Of a stretch of 64,000 nt of DNA, positions 37,545 to 48,813 are shown piece by piece; the first letter of the stretch is position 1, and each line of letters begins with the position of its first letter. Under the pieces are notes generated by a model. That model saw nothing but the letters and a program-made list of their open reading frames with translations, had not been told where the DNA came from and did no database searches. This DNA is from Erythrophleum ivorense. Its lineage: Eukaryota > Streptophyta > Magnoliopsida > Fabales > Fabaceae. The position numbers and the translations under genes were made by a program. The stretch spans positions 3,658,001-3,722,000 of the forward strand of contig JAIUCV010000089.1 in the NCBI GenBank assembly GCA_026724425.1, read 5' to 3'.

Positions 37545-39388
37545 CAAATGATGTGTGCTTTTAAAACAGTACACAATGTAAACTAATATTATCCTGCAAT
37601 TTTTCTAACCTTGTATTAAATAAATAGCCAAAAAAAAGCAATTTCTAAAGCTTCAACAATATAAACATAATTTTTCAACTTTTTATTATTTTTTCAAGGT
37701 AAAAAAAAGCAATTTTTAGATTTCAATTTTTTTATTATTGTTTTGATTTCAGAAATATATATTTTTATTTTAAGTTAAGCAAATTGTAAAATTTAAAATG
37801 ATCTTTCAACTTTCAATAAACAAAACTAATATTTTTAAAATTAGACCAATTATTGAATTGATAGAAATATTGATTTACAATTAATTAGTTGAATTTGTAG
37901 TCGAATCATAATTAAACTAATAATAATTTCATATGTTTTTTAAAATTTTATGCATTAAAATTTTAATATAATAAATAAATATTAATAAATTTTAAATATT
38001 TGATTATTAATTTAATATTTTTTAAGATATTTTAGAAATTATTTTTTAATTAAAAAACAAAAATTATCCATAATCAAAAGTTAAAAATATTTAATATTAA
38101 ATGTTTGGAGTTTTTAAATTATATTAAGATTCTACTTATCATTAAAAAATAATAATTTTATCCAAACATTTTTATATTTAAAAGAAATACTACTAAAAAA
38201 TAAGGTATAATAAAGAGGAAGTATTAAAAATAATCAAGTATGTATCTTTTATCTCTTTTATATTCTTTTTTTAATTTTTCTATATTTCAACCACTTTTTT
38301 TTTTCTTCTAGTATTTTTTATTATTAATTTGTCAAATTAATTTAAAATAAATTATCATGTTATATAAAAAAAATTCAAAATAAAATTTTGGTAATCAATT
38401 CAAATCATCTTTTAATTAATTCGATTTTGATTGGTTTAATCGATTTTTGACCGATTCTTTTATAAATCAATTTTTTAAGCCAATCAAACCAAAACAATAA
38501 CTCTTTTCTAATCCAATCAGTCAAATTGGCTTGTTCGATCTAATTTTTTTAACTATGAATAAAACCATCTAATTGATAAAAGTAAAAAAAAATTATTTTT
38601 ATCATTCATTTTACTTCTTTTAAAATTTAAAAAATATCAAAGTAAAAAATATTAAAATTAAAAATAAAATAAAATAAAATTTAAATTGTCTAAATCTTCG
38701 TGACAAATCCAAATTACTCCAACTCAGTAGCACAACTTGTCTATTGAAAATTGAACAATTATATTCATCTTATATTTTACTTCTTTTAGATAATAAAAAA
38801 TAAATTACTGAATTTAGAAAATAAAAAATAGAATATAAATAGTCTAAGTTACTCCAACTTAAACAGTCGCCATCAAGACGCATGTTAATGAAAGCAAATT
38901 ATACAATTTATGGAACTGATGATAAGGTACAGACAAGACTCCAGTGATATGCTTTGATTCTATTTTATATTTCACTGACTCAAGATATCTCTAGCATTGT
39001 AACTGGCTAGCTTTAGCCTTTATGATCAGAAAATGCTAATGCTCAGTTAAAGGCTTTACCGCTGACACTAGAAGGGAAGGATTCACCGAAGTCTTGCATA
39101 AACATAAGTAATTCGTATACAATTTTTCTAACAACAGTTAGTAATTAATTAATAGACTATTGCTTCAAACTTGAAGTCTTCCTCAAGGCTTGATAATCAC
39201 TCCAAGAGTAACATTTTTTTTTTATTGATAGTGGCATTATAGGATTTGCTCACTGTAAAGGTGGATGAAAAGAAGATAAAGTAATATAAATTTAAAGACC
39301 TAACGGTGAAATAAAGAAAAAAAAATAACTGTGCAATCATTGACGCATATGTGGGGAAGGGGAGAGGGGTCCCCCACCGTCTCTCTCT
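37545..39388. other. 1.8 kb segment present in block B only
   Basis: Block A reads CCCAACTAAAATTGTGAAG continuously (about 24935-24953), whereas block B has CCCAACTAAAAT at 37529-37540 and AATTGTGAAG at 39391-39400 with about 1.85 kb between. The content is AT-rich with no long frame and no terminal repeats that I can see. Either an insertion in B or a deletion in A. Confidence 0.6.
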
Positions 39389-39734
39389 CAAATTGTGAAG
39401 TTATTAAAAAAAATTTAAAAGGTTTGAAAGTTAAAAACTTAAATTTAAATTGTAACAAGTTAGAAGTCATTTTTTTAATTTTGAAATCATAAAAATCAAG
39501 TCTAAGAATAAAATAGAATATAATTTTTTTTTTTATAGATTGCATGATTACTTATATTGAAAAGAAAAGATTGTTAAAAAGATTGACAAATCTAAATATT
39601 GATGAATTTTATGATACAAAAGAATATTATATTTAATTTTCATAAATTACAAAAATTTATATTATATATTACACTAAAATTTTTATATACAAGATTATAT
39701 TAATTTTAAAAAAATTTTACCCCCTAATAATTTA

Positions 39735-40237
39735 GGCCTCATTTGATATGATAGAATTGGAGAGAGGGAATGAGAGAAGAAGATGAAATTCAATAATTAA
39801 ACTGTTTGGTATGCAAGAAATTTCTTTTTATAGGTTTGACCATTTTTATATTTGTAGAAATCTCCTCTCATCTCTTCATGCAAAGGATTGAGCTCTCCAT
39901 AAAAAAAAATGAAAAGAATAATTTTTTATTAAAAATAATCAAAAATAAAATTTTAAATTAAAATATTATTTTTATTATTTAATATTATTAATTAAAAATA
40001 AAATATTTCATTACATTTTATAATTATTAATAATAATTAAATGTATTTTGACCTTTATTCTCTTCTCATTTTATTTTTATGTTATTTTTATTCAACCAAA
40101 TATAAAAAAATAAATACATTCATATTTCTTCTTTTATCATACCAAATATAACTATAGGGTACAAGATTCTTTTTTATTTTCATTCTATTTCTTATTTCTA
40201 TTCTATCAAAAACTAATGCTTTTTACCAAATGAAGCC
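39735..40237. mobile_element. Tourist-like (PIF/Harbinger) MITE in block B
   Basis: 503 bases bounded by TTA on both sides (39732-39734 and 40238-40240); block A has the empty site CTAATAATTTAATCC (about 25351). Termini are inverted: GGCCTCATTTGATATGATAG at the left and, complemented, GGCTTCATTTGGTAAAAAGC at the right. TTA duplication plus a GGCC-TTTGG type terminus is the Tourist/Harbinger signature. No coding capacity. Confidence 0.85.
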
Positions 40238-40379
40238 TTAATGTTAGATCCATCCTTGTATACAAAAAAGTCAATATCTATGTTTTAAATTACTTGAATA
40301 GCTTAACAAAAGATTACAGCCAAAAAAGAAAAAGTCACCATAGCCATAACTATTCCAGTATAGAGTACAAATTTAGAGC

Positions 40380-40612
40380 GATAGGCAAGAAAATGTATAA
40401 TCAATAATCAAACTAGCAGTTACCACTCCTCCCCCAGTGAAGGAGTGGAGACTCTGGAGATGAACAAGATGATACTCGAAGAGAAGCGAGTAATGAACAA
40501 AAGAGACAATGAAGTCTCCTATCTGAAGTCGAGATGCTTTGTGTCCTGCATTGCTAATGGTGTCCTTCAAAGCCAAGATGCAGTGATGATCAAGAACCAA
40601 CAACGCTTGTAG
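40380..40612. other. Moderate-GC island open on both strands, possible gene fragment
   Basis: This 230-base stretch right after block B has a coding-like composition in otherwise very AT-rich DNA. On + there is an open frame ending at the TAG near 40610 with charged, coiled-coil-like text (VETLEMNKMILEEKR; NKRDNEVSYLKSR; QSQDAVMIKNQQRL). On the minus strand a 76-codon frame (40603-40373) is also open. I recognise neither. It may be a leftover exon or a captured fragment in a decayed element. Confidence 0.3.
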
Positions 40613-43600
40613 CCAATTTTCATCAAGTTAGGGCTAGGAGAAGAAAGGAATAAAAAACATTTGAGAAGAAGAGAGGTATAAAAACGTTTAGGAGTTGAAG
40701 AGAGTTTAGAAGTGTTTAGTCTTCCATAAAGATAAAATGGACATATTGTACAAATGATGATAATGTGACTTAGTTAGCATTTTAGGTTATTTGCAATTAT
40801 TTAGTAAGAGAGAGATATAATAAAAAAGTAAATATATATATAGGATTCATTTTTTATTCTCTTTATATTTATTCTCTTTTTTCTTCGTATTTATTTTTTT
40901 ATTGCACTACATATAGTAATGATTTTACTGCAAAAAATTTAAAAACGAATAGTATCAAATACAGTTTAGATAAATTTTAAGAAAGATTAATATAATTTAC
41001 TTTATAGTTTAATTTTTCCTCTCCCGTCAATCATGACTTTGAAAATGAATAGTGTGTTACCTTGGGCAAACCTAATTTGTTTAGAAGAATATCTCCAGAA
41101 AACCTTGTCAGATTAATTAAAAAAAAGAAATTATAGAACTTGAACATTTTTTAAACAAGTAAATAGAAGGGGTAGAAAAAAAAGCATGAAAAATAGAACC
41201 TGTAAGGAGATTTTGTATAAATATTTCCGAGTATGTTTTAACTGAGGACAATAAATTAAGGAAAGAGAATATAAAGTAAGTTCCTTTTAGATATTTTTAA
41301 TTCAAATTAAATTTAACATTTTTTCCTTAGATGTTACAGCCGGTTGGGTCCACTAAATTGTTACTAATTTATTGTATAAGTATGTCATATACTATATAAA
41401 ATTGAGACGATCTTACTTGAATTTAGTGTATAAATTTAAACCATTCATATTTAATTTGGATGATTTAAATTAAAAATTTTATTTAATTTAAAAAAATTTA
41501 AAGAGTAAAATGCAAAATAAACATAAATTTCTAATTCTAAACTTAAAATAATAATTATTGAAAATTAAAAAAAAAAATTCAACCTGGATCATTTACTGAC
41601 TAAATTTATGCACTACACTCAAGTGAAATCCCCTCAATTGAAGGGATTTGAATTCCATTATATGTAATTAAGTATTTTTCTTTAAAACACCTTGTTTATT
41701 GTCGAAGTATATAATGCCTGAGATTAAATTGCTTATGCAAATAATTTCCTATAATAAATTTAAGATCTATCTGCCAAACATATTGTCTCTTGAAAATTAT
41801 ACCTCCATAAGAAATAATAATCAACTTAACCTTATTCAAAAAGGACTTCCCCACTTATATATTCCTTCCCATGTTCTAATTCGTATTGATCTCTTATTTG
41901 CATAATAGACAGAAGGAGGCAGAAGGTTAGGTTGTAGTTCGAAAGTGATATAATATACATAGTCCAAAGGGAACATTTTCTTCTTTTGCTATAAGAATTA
42001 AAGAGATTTGTATTTATATTTATAACTTATAAAATATAGGAAATTATATTACAAATTCAAAGTTTGCTTAGAGCAGTTATGCATTATGGGTATCTAGAAC
42101 CTGGAAGAAATCATCGTTCAAAACTTTAAAAATTGAAAAAGGAAACACCCATTAATTTGGTATGGATTTAACTAGAGGATTTCCTTTTCTTTTTCTTTTT
42201 TTAGCTGTTTTTCATATCAAGATATAAACTATACCTTCTCTATTTTCAAATACATTATCCAACATAGCGAGAGTTGGTTCTATTAGTAAAAAGAGATAAT
42301 TAATATCTTTTCTTAACAACCTGAGTTCAATTTTTATAAAGAACATCTTAGAAGTAAATTCTTAAATTTATGAAGTTGATGTAATATAACAATAATAACA
42401 ATAACAACAACTGTAGCAATAGAACTTGATCCAATGAATGAGTTAGTTTTCTGGTCACTTTTAGAACCAGCCAAAGTAGCTTATTTTCTTTACTGGAAAA
42501 ATCAAGTCAATATATGTAGCAGAGACCAAAGAAAAAAATAAATGGAAAAGTCTAAGTGGGATTTGGAGTTGATGATTTTCAAATTGAGCTCAAGTAGCTT
42601 GTTTTTCTTCTTCCGCATAGAAAAAAATGTCACTTATAGCTTAAATATACAAACATCAATATTTTGAAATTTCAAGTAGTGAGACTGACTGCCATTTATC
42701 ATATATACTGCAGGAGAAGAAAGATATACTTCAGCTAATTAAGCTGGATGGCTTGGATTGCTTAATAAGCTGCATCTATATATATATTAATTGCAATTTT
42801 ATATATGTATACCTAGGAGCTAAGTTTGGAAGAAAGAGATGTGACTACGAGGCACAAGTAAATCCCATTGTAAAGACAAAAAGGATAATGTGCCAAAAAC
42901 GGCAATGGATATAATAGGTTTTGAAATATATAGAGAAATTATTCAAATTTCAAAAGTTGGTGGCAATGAAACAAAAATGAAGATTAAAAAAAAAATCTCA
43001 TAATTACTCATAGAGATAGAATCTGAACATAAGAGCCGTCTTGTTGATGCTCTTTGAAGAAGACAAACTTGATGTTCCCATCTCATCCATGCATGCAAAT
43101 GGAGTGCATTGAAATTTTACAATATTGTCATTTATCTATTATATGAGCTATACCCTGTTTCTTTCTCTCTCACATAATCAATTATTTTATAAGTAAATGC
43201 AAAGAATAAAGCAGCCTTATATCCAAGAGTTATTGTTTGAACGTTTCGCATGAAATATAGAATAAAGATGTATGTCAAGGGAGGCTTCGTGTAGTTTTCA
43301 AAATTGTTAATTTTGATTTGTTTAAAAATGGGCAAGTGCTCGTTTCTCTGTATAAATATTTGAATTATTTGACAATTTAGCTTATAACTTTTTTTAATGC
43401 TAATTGCTCCAATGATTATACTGATTGATAGCATTTTGTAATTACACGCATAAGCAAAATAAAGAAATCACGAAAAAATGATAATGACATTGAAATGTAT
43501 GATGAACCACGAGACTCATACCTTGAATGTACCCTTTATTTATAGTTTGTGCGTTATAGTAAACTGACAAACTTATTTTAACCAGAAAATTTTGACAAAA

Positions 43601-44571
43601 TTGCAGTTAATCATTCGAATTAAGTGAAAAGGAAGAAAAATGAAAGCTGATAATATTTTTTTTCCTTCGCCAAGTGATAATATTATTTATTATTTTCACT
43701 TAAAATTGGCTCCTCGATTCACGTGGTCAAACATGTATACCGTGCGCCTTACTCAGCAACGGTCCATAACAGTTGTCTTCTCGAAATATGGCCTCGTGTT
43801 ACAAGTTTTGAAAATATATCACTAACTCTTCTTTTTCATCTCATTCTTATTTCAGTATCGTTTGGCGTACCATAAAAAAATAAAAATAAATAAATTATAG
43901 TAAATTTTTTTAAAAGTTTAGCTAGTTTATATTTGATATGGGTTTCATTTTTAAAAATGTCATCCAATCGCCTTCACATACGATATATGGCGCAAAAACA
44001 CCCCCTTTTTTTTATTTTCTTGCCAATAAAATTATTATTATTATTTTGCATAACATGATTGTCTTGGGTTGAAATCTGATTATAGACAAAGAAACGAACC
44101 TTACGGAGAAGAAGAGATCATCTTATTTAGATATCAAGATAACACAAAAGCTAGGATCACATATGAGCTGCAATATTTATGGTGTTTGTTGATCTGTGTA
44201 TTTTTTATCGTGTAATTCTTTAAGCCTTGAAGATACTTCTATTTGTAAGTCTAGAAGTAAGTTAATCACAATAATCAAATCAAATGGTATAGCAAAATTA
44301 TAGAAGTTTCCTAACCAAAGTATCTTGTTATGTAAAATGATTCTAAACCACACTGTCAAAAGCAAATTGCTGTGTCAATACATTATATGAAGTTTATGAA
44401 ATATTTATAACCCTTGGTTTTCTCTAGGCTTTACTGAGTCTCTAATTAAGCCGATTTGGACATGTGAGATTTTTTTGTTTGTAAACTCCCTATAATAATT
44501 TTGTTAGAATTTTATTATTAATATAACAATAAAAACAATTAAGTTAATATTAAACTCTAATATGAAATTAT

Positions 44572-44770
44572 CACTACAAAGAAAGCACATATGTATTTTT
44601 TGCCCTTTTTTTTTTGGGCAAACCGCTGCTAAATGCATGGGCAGCAGTTTTAAAAAAATTACTGTTACAAGTGTCAAAAGACATTTAACAGCAATTTTAT
44701 CTAATCATTAGAATACTGCCACTAACAATTAGTGGCGGTTTTTGTACAACCCATGACCGACTACAAGGAT
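44572..44770 (+). mobile_element. Possible CACTA transposon terminus
   Basis: CACTACAAAGAAAGCACATA at 44572 is close to the CACTACAAGAAA start of plant CACTA (En/Spm) elements. It is followed by short G/C-containing repeats in both orientations (AACCGCTGCTAAATGC, GGCAGCAGTTTT, ACTGCCACTAA, TTAGTGGCGGTTTTTG), like CACTA subterminal repeats. No matching TAGTG end was found downstream, so at most one terminus remains. Confidence 0.45.
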
Positions 44771-45474
44771 AATTAAAATATTTTATTTTTAAAAGAAATA
44801 CATATTATATAAAAAAAATTAATTTTATTGACATAAAGTAAATAATATGTGAGATTTTTGTAATATATATTAAGAGAATTAAATAACTCTTGTAAAACCA
44901 AAAAGTAGTAAATGTAATTTAACAAAATACAAAGAAAGATTAATATAATTTATCTTAAAAAGTATCATTTAAATGAAGGAGATTTACCAGCTAGATGATA
45001 TTATATTTATTATCACTAATATTAATCTATGTAAATTATTTATTTTTATTACATCAATGTGCATGAAATTAATGAATAAAATTTAAATATACGATATTAA
45101 CGCATGATTAATATGTGCTCTTATGATTAAAAGGTTTTGATTCAACTCTCTTATAATTTTTTTTTTTACTATTTGGCCATCTTTATAGTATATTTATTCA
45201 AATTTTAATAAAAATAAATATATAAAAATATCACAATCTTATTTACATACTCACTAAAATTTTGACAAAAAAGGATTATAAAAGTGAATTGGTAGTAAAC
45301 AAACAAACGTATAAAATATGTCATGAGTCAAACATTACTTTAGATCTTAATTATACGACCCTTATTTCCATACTGTATGCTATGCTAATATAATTCCCAG
45401 GACAATAAATGGCACTATTTTTAATCTTGATTAAAAAAATTAAATAAAACCTTTATATTACTTACATGTGGATG

Positions 45475-45477
<3 letters not shown>

Positions 45478-45505
<28 letters not shown>

Positions 45506-45529
45506 AACACATACACACACACACACACA
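45478..45529. repeat. (AT)n/(AC)n compound microsatellite
   Basis: A TATATA run passing into imperfect CA repeats (ACACACACAAACACATACACAC). Confidence 0.95.
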
Positions 45530-46001
45530 AAAGAAGTATAAATTAATGGCTTTATTAAAATATTTGAAATAGTACTCAAATTTGCTATGGGATAAGTGTA
45601 ATATTTTTATAAGCCTAAAACGATCTATTTATATTGTCAATGTTTATATAACTAAAAAAATATTATGAAATCTTAAGAGGTGAAGCAACAACTAGCATGA
45701 ATTTTTAACTATATAAGGGACACCATTAAATTACTTTAATTGTAGTTTAATTGTTTCTAGAAAACAGTAGCTCTACTTTAAAAGAACACAATAAACGTTG
45801 GTGGCTATAAATAATCTCTCTTTTCTATAGTTAAGAGAGAAAATTTGTATTTTATTTCAATTAAGCAAAACAAAACCCTTAAATTAGACTAAGTTTCCTT
45901 TTTTCTTGGTCATACTTTCAACATAAAACAAAATTCAAATTTTAATTAAAAGGTAGGGAAATAAATTAAATAAAAAAGGTAAGAAAATGAAGGACTTGAA
46001 G

Positions 46002-46007
<6 letters not shown>

Positions 46008-46055
<48 letters not shown>
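46008..46055. repeat. (CT)n(AT)n compound microsatellite
   Basis: About 14 CT repeats followed by about 10 AT repeats. Confidence 0.95.
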
Positions 46056-47597
46056 TATTTTGGAGTAGCAGCCAATAACATTGTAATGAAAATTTTGAGA
46101 GCAGACACCCCACAAAGTTGATTTTTTTGCCCCCTTTCTTTATTATTATTAATTTTTAAAAGTTATATACCGATCAGCCCAAGATTCTTCCTCGAGAGAT
46201 GCTGTCTAGAGTCGCATCAATAATCTTCGTCTCTTTGTAGTTATTGTTGTTACCCAATTACTTTTAGTAATGTGATGCTATTACCCAACTTGGTTTACCT
46301 TTAATCTCTACTCATCAATGTTTACGTTTTTGATATCATTTATCCAATCAAAACAATATTATCATTATCCCACTTGAAGTTTTATAGTAATACATAAGTA
46401 AAAAAAAAAAAAGTTCGTGAAATATAAAATGTAAATTAAAAAAAAATTGACATGCACTTTAGTACATGCCAAATCACTGGTAATTTAATTTGAGAACAAA
46501 GTTAGGAGTCTGCTTGGTTTTGTTATTTACTATATATATTTTTGATAAAGTAAAACATTTGACTAAAAATGCATTGACTACAGTTTAGAATAAAATATTT
46601 TTTGTAACATCTTTTTTTAAAATGTGCTGAAAAAGAAAAGTACGAAAGACATCTTCAAGTGTGCATTTATTTTTGTTTTTCTGAAGATGTTTTTGGTACA
46701 ATTTAAAAAAAATAACAACATTTTCTAAAATAGGTTGAAGGAAATGACATTTTCACCATTTTCAAATAATAAGTGGTGACATTTTTATGGTTTTAAAAGA
46801 GAGACTTAAAAAAAATCTTAAAGATAATCAAAACAATTTCACAAGTCTTTATATCATTCAAAAAATCAAATAATATTTTTCCTCAATTATGTAAATCTGA
46901 TATAAAAACAAAGACGAATACATTTTTAACTTTACCGAAAAAAATATTTTTTAAAATTAATAAAAAAATTTAAAATAAAAATCAATTTTAATAAGTCAAA
47001 ATAGAGAATGAAAATAGAAAATATTTTTTAAAACATTTTTATAAACTTACAAAAAAAATAAAATAATTAATAGAAAACCAAAACAGTCTCACTAGGTATT
47101 TATAATCAAACTCAAAAGTCAAACAACATTTATACTCATTTATGTAAATTTTATTTGAAAACAGAGATGCATAAATTTCTAACTACATAGAAAGGTCATA
47201 TTTTTTAAATAATGGAAAGTTATAAATGAAAACAAGTTTTAAAAAATTAAAAAAATAGAGAACGAAAATTAAAAATATTTTAAATGATTCCTACATTTTC
47301 AGGTATTCTTAATAACTTCAAAGAAAGGTTCATAATACTTTAAAAAATTATGTACTTTTTCAAAAGTTAAATTTTAACGCTAACAAATTGTGACAGAATT
47401 TTATTGCTAACTTTTTCACATTTTTTTTCCCCAACTAGAGCATAGGCTTTGATAGAAAGTTACGGTAAATTTATTTTATTCTTTCTGTTTGGCATCACTT
47501 CTTCGTGATAGTATTGGATAGGTATCCTTTTTTAAGCACCTACTTTGGACCCTTTTAATTTTCTGTTTTAATTTTATACTTTGAATCTTTTTCTTTT

Positions 47598-47600
<3 letters not shown>

Positions 47601-47630
<30 letters not shown>
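47601..47630. repeat. (AT)n microsatellite
   Basis: About 15 TA dinucleotides. Confidence 0.95.
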
Positions 47631-47631
<1 letters not shown>

Positions 47632-47701
47632 CAGATATTTACCTACGGAAAATAGCATTAATATAACTATTGTTAACTGAGAATTTTTTATATATTATTA
47701 T

Positions 47702-48045
47702 AAAGAGTAATTATCAACTAAACATATCTAAATCGTCGATGATGTTATCAGCTTATTATGAGTTATTACAATAAAAAGAAAAGAATAAACAAAATGAGTA
47801 ATAAAAAAAGAGTAAGAATATTATAAACCAGAAATAATATCTACTCTCATTATAATAAATAATTATTAAATATAAAGAGTGATTATTAACCCAATGCCTT
47901 TCAATCATTAGTAATGTTATCAACGTACAAGGAGATATTACAATAAAAAGAAAAGAGTAAACAAATTGAGTAATAAAAAAAAGTAATAATATTATAAACC
48001 GAAAAAAATGTATATTTTAATTATGATATAATAACTATTAAATAT
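47702..48045. repeat. Two-copy ~172-bp tandem repeat upstream of DXS
   Basis: AAAGAGTRATTATYAAC occurs at 47702 and 47874. Both units share GATGTTATCARC or close variants, TATTACAATAAAAAGAAAAGA, TAAACAAAWTGAGTAATAAAAAA and AATATTATAAACC in order. It lies about 0.8 kb upstream of the DXS start. Confidence 0.85.
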
Positions 48046-48308
48046 AAAATATTATTTTATTACATATTTATATTTAATTAATTAAAAATATTAACTTATG
48101 TGATAATTTATAATTTTTAATAGGATCAGTTTATTTTTGTATGATTAATGAATATAATTATTTTTAATAAATCTAATAAAATGGACAAAATATTATTTTA
48201 AATTTAATAATACTTAATAATTATTCTATCATAAATAAAGTTAATGGTGTCATAGAATTCATAGTATTACTATTCATTAAAACAAACAAACAAGGAAACC
48301 TCTACCTT

Positions 48309-48710
48309 TCTTTGTTTCATTCGGCAAGTAAAAAGTTTTGGACTTTGCCCTTCCCTTCATATACGGCGCAGCTCTCCTCTTTGAATAATATAGAAGCAGC
48401 CAGCCGCGATGCCTTCAAGTCTGAATTTTTTAAAGTTTTTTATTATAAAATTCTTGTCAAATTTAGAAAGAGAACAAACGAAAGAGAGAATGAAAAGAAA
48501 AAAAAAAGATTCCATACATATTTTTTCTCTTTATATCACTATTTATCCAAATTCTTATAATAAAAAATTTCAAAAAATGCTTACACGATCCGTTCAACCT
48601 ATAAGGTGTTATTACACTAAAAAGAATGCAAGAATTCCTCTCCTCTCTTTTGTTTCATTCGGCACGTAAAGAGTTTTGGCCTTAACCTTCTCTGAGCTCT
48701 TCCCTTTAAA
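48309..48710 (+). promoter_or_regulatory. DXS upstream region with a partial duplication of the core promoter
   Basis: TTTGTTTCATTCGGCAAGTA at about 48310 is repeated as TTTGTTTCATTCGGCACGTA at about 48649. Both are followed by AAGAGTTTTGG-like text, a C/T-rich stretch and a TATA-like sequence (CATATACGGCG upstream, TTTAAATAGACGGG downstream). The downstream copy is next to the gene; the upstream copy is about 340 bases away. Both could start transcription. Confidence 0.55.
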
Positions 48711-48713
48711 TAG
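48705..48713 (+). promoter_or_regulatory. Putative TATA box of DXS
   Basis: TTTAAATAG about 100 bases before the DXS ATG, in an otherwise GC-richer stretch. The spacing would place the transcript start near 48740 and give a leader of about 75 bases. By-eye prediction. Confidence 0.5.
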
Positions 48714-48813
48714 ACGGGAGCACCCTGTGCCCGATGTAATTATACTAGTAACTTCATGCTCTGTCTGGAGCTTTTTATAAGCTCTTCTCTCTTCCTCCTC
48801 AACACCAACAGTC

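Larger units (their letters stand above)
25487..40375. repeat. Segmental duplication block B
   Basis: Direct tandem copy of block A, longer because of insertions: a hairpin element (26356-26668), a 3.5 kb insert (27358-30822), a MULE-like element (31097-32897), about 330 bases at 35620-35950, about 1.8 kb at 37545-39388 and a MITE (39735-40237). A small tandem repeat of about 65 bases also sits near 33057-33180 (TTAAATCTCTCGTTCTCTAAT twice). It ends at ACAAATTTA (40367-40375), the same short sequence found at the start of A and at the A/B junction. The only gene content is the dead GT47 3' fragment. Confidence 0.9.
40376..48300. other. AT-rich spacer between block B and DXS
   Basis: About 7.9 kb with no supported gene. 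It holds a moderate-GC island at 40380-40612, a possible CACTA terminus at 44572, microsatellites at 45478-45529, 46008-46055 and 47601-47630, and a tandem duplication at 47702-48045. The longest open frames are about 100 codons with AT-driven composition and no recognisable motif. Confidence 0.7.

Noticed and set aside
43132..43434. 100-codon minus-strand frame in the AT-rich spacer
   Set aside because: Rich in Ile/Lys/Asn/Phe as expected from AT content, no motif, no splice context.
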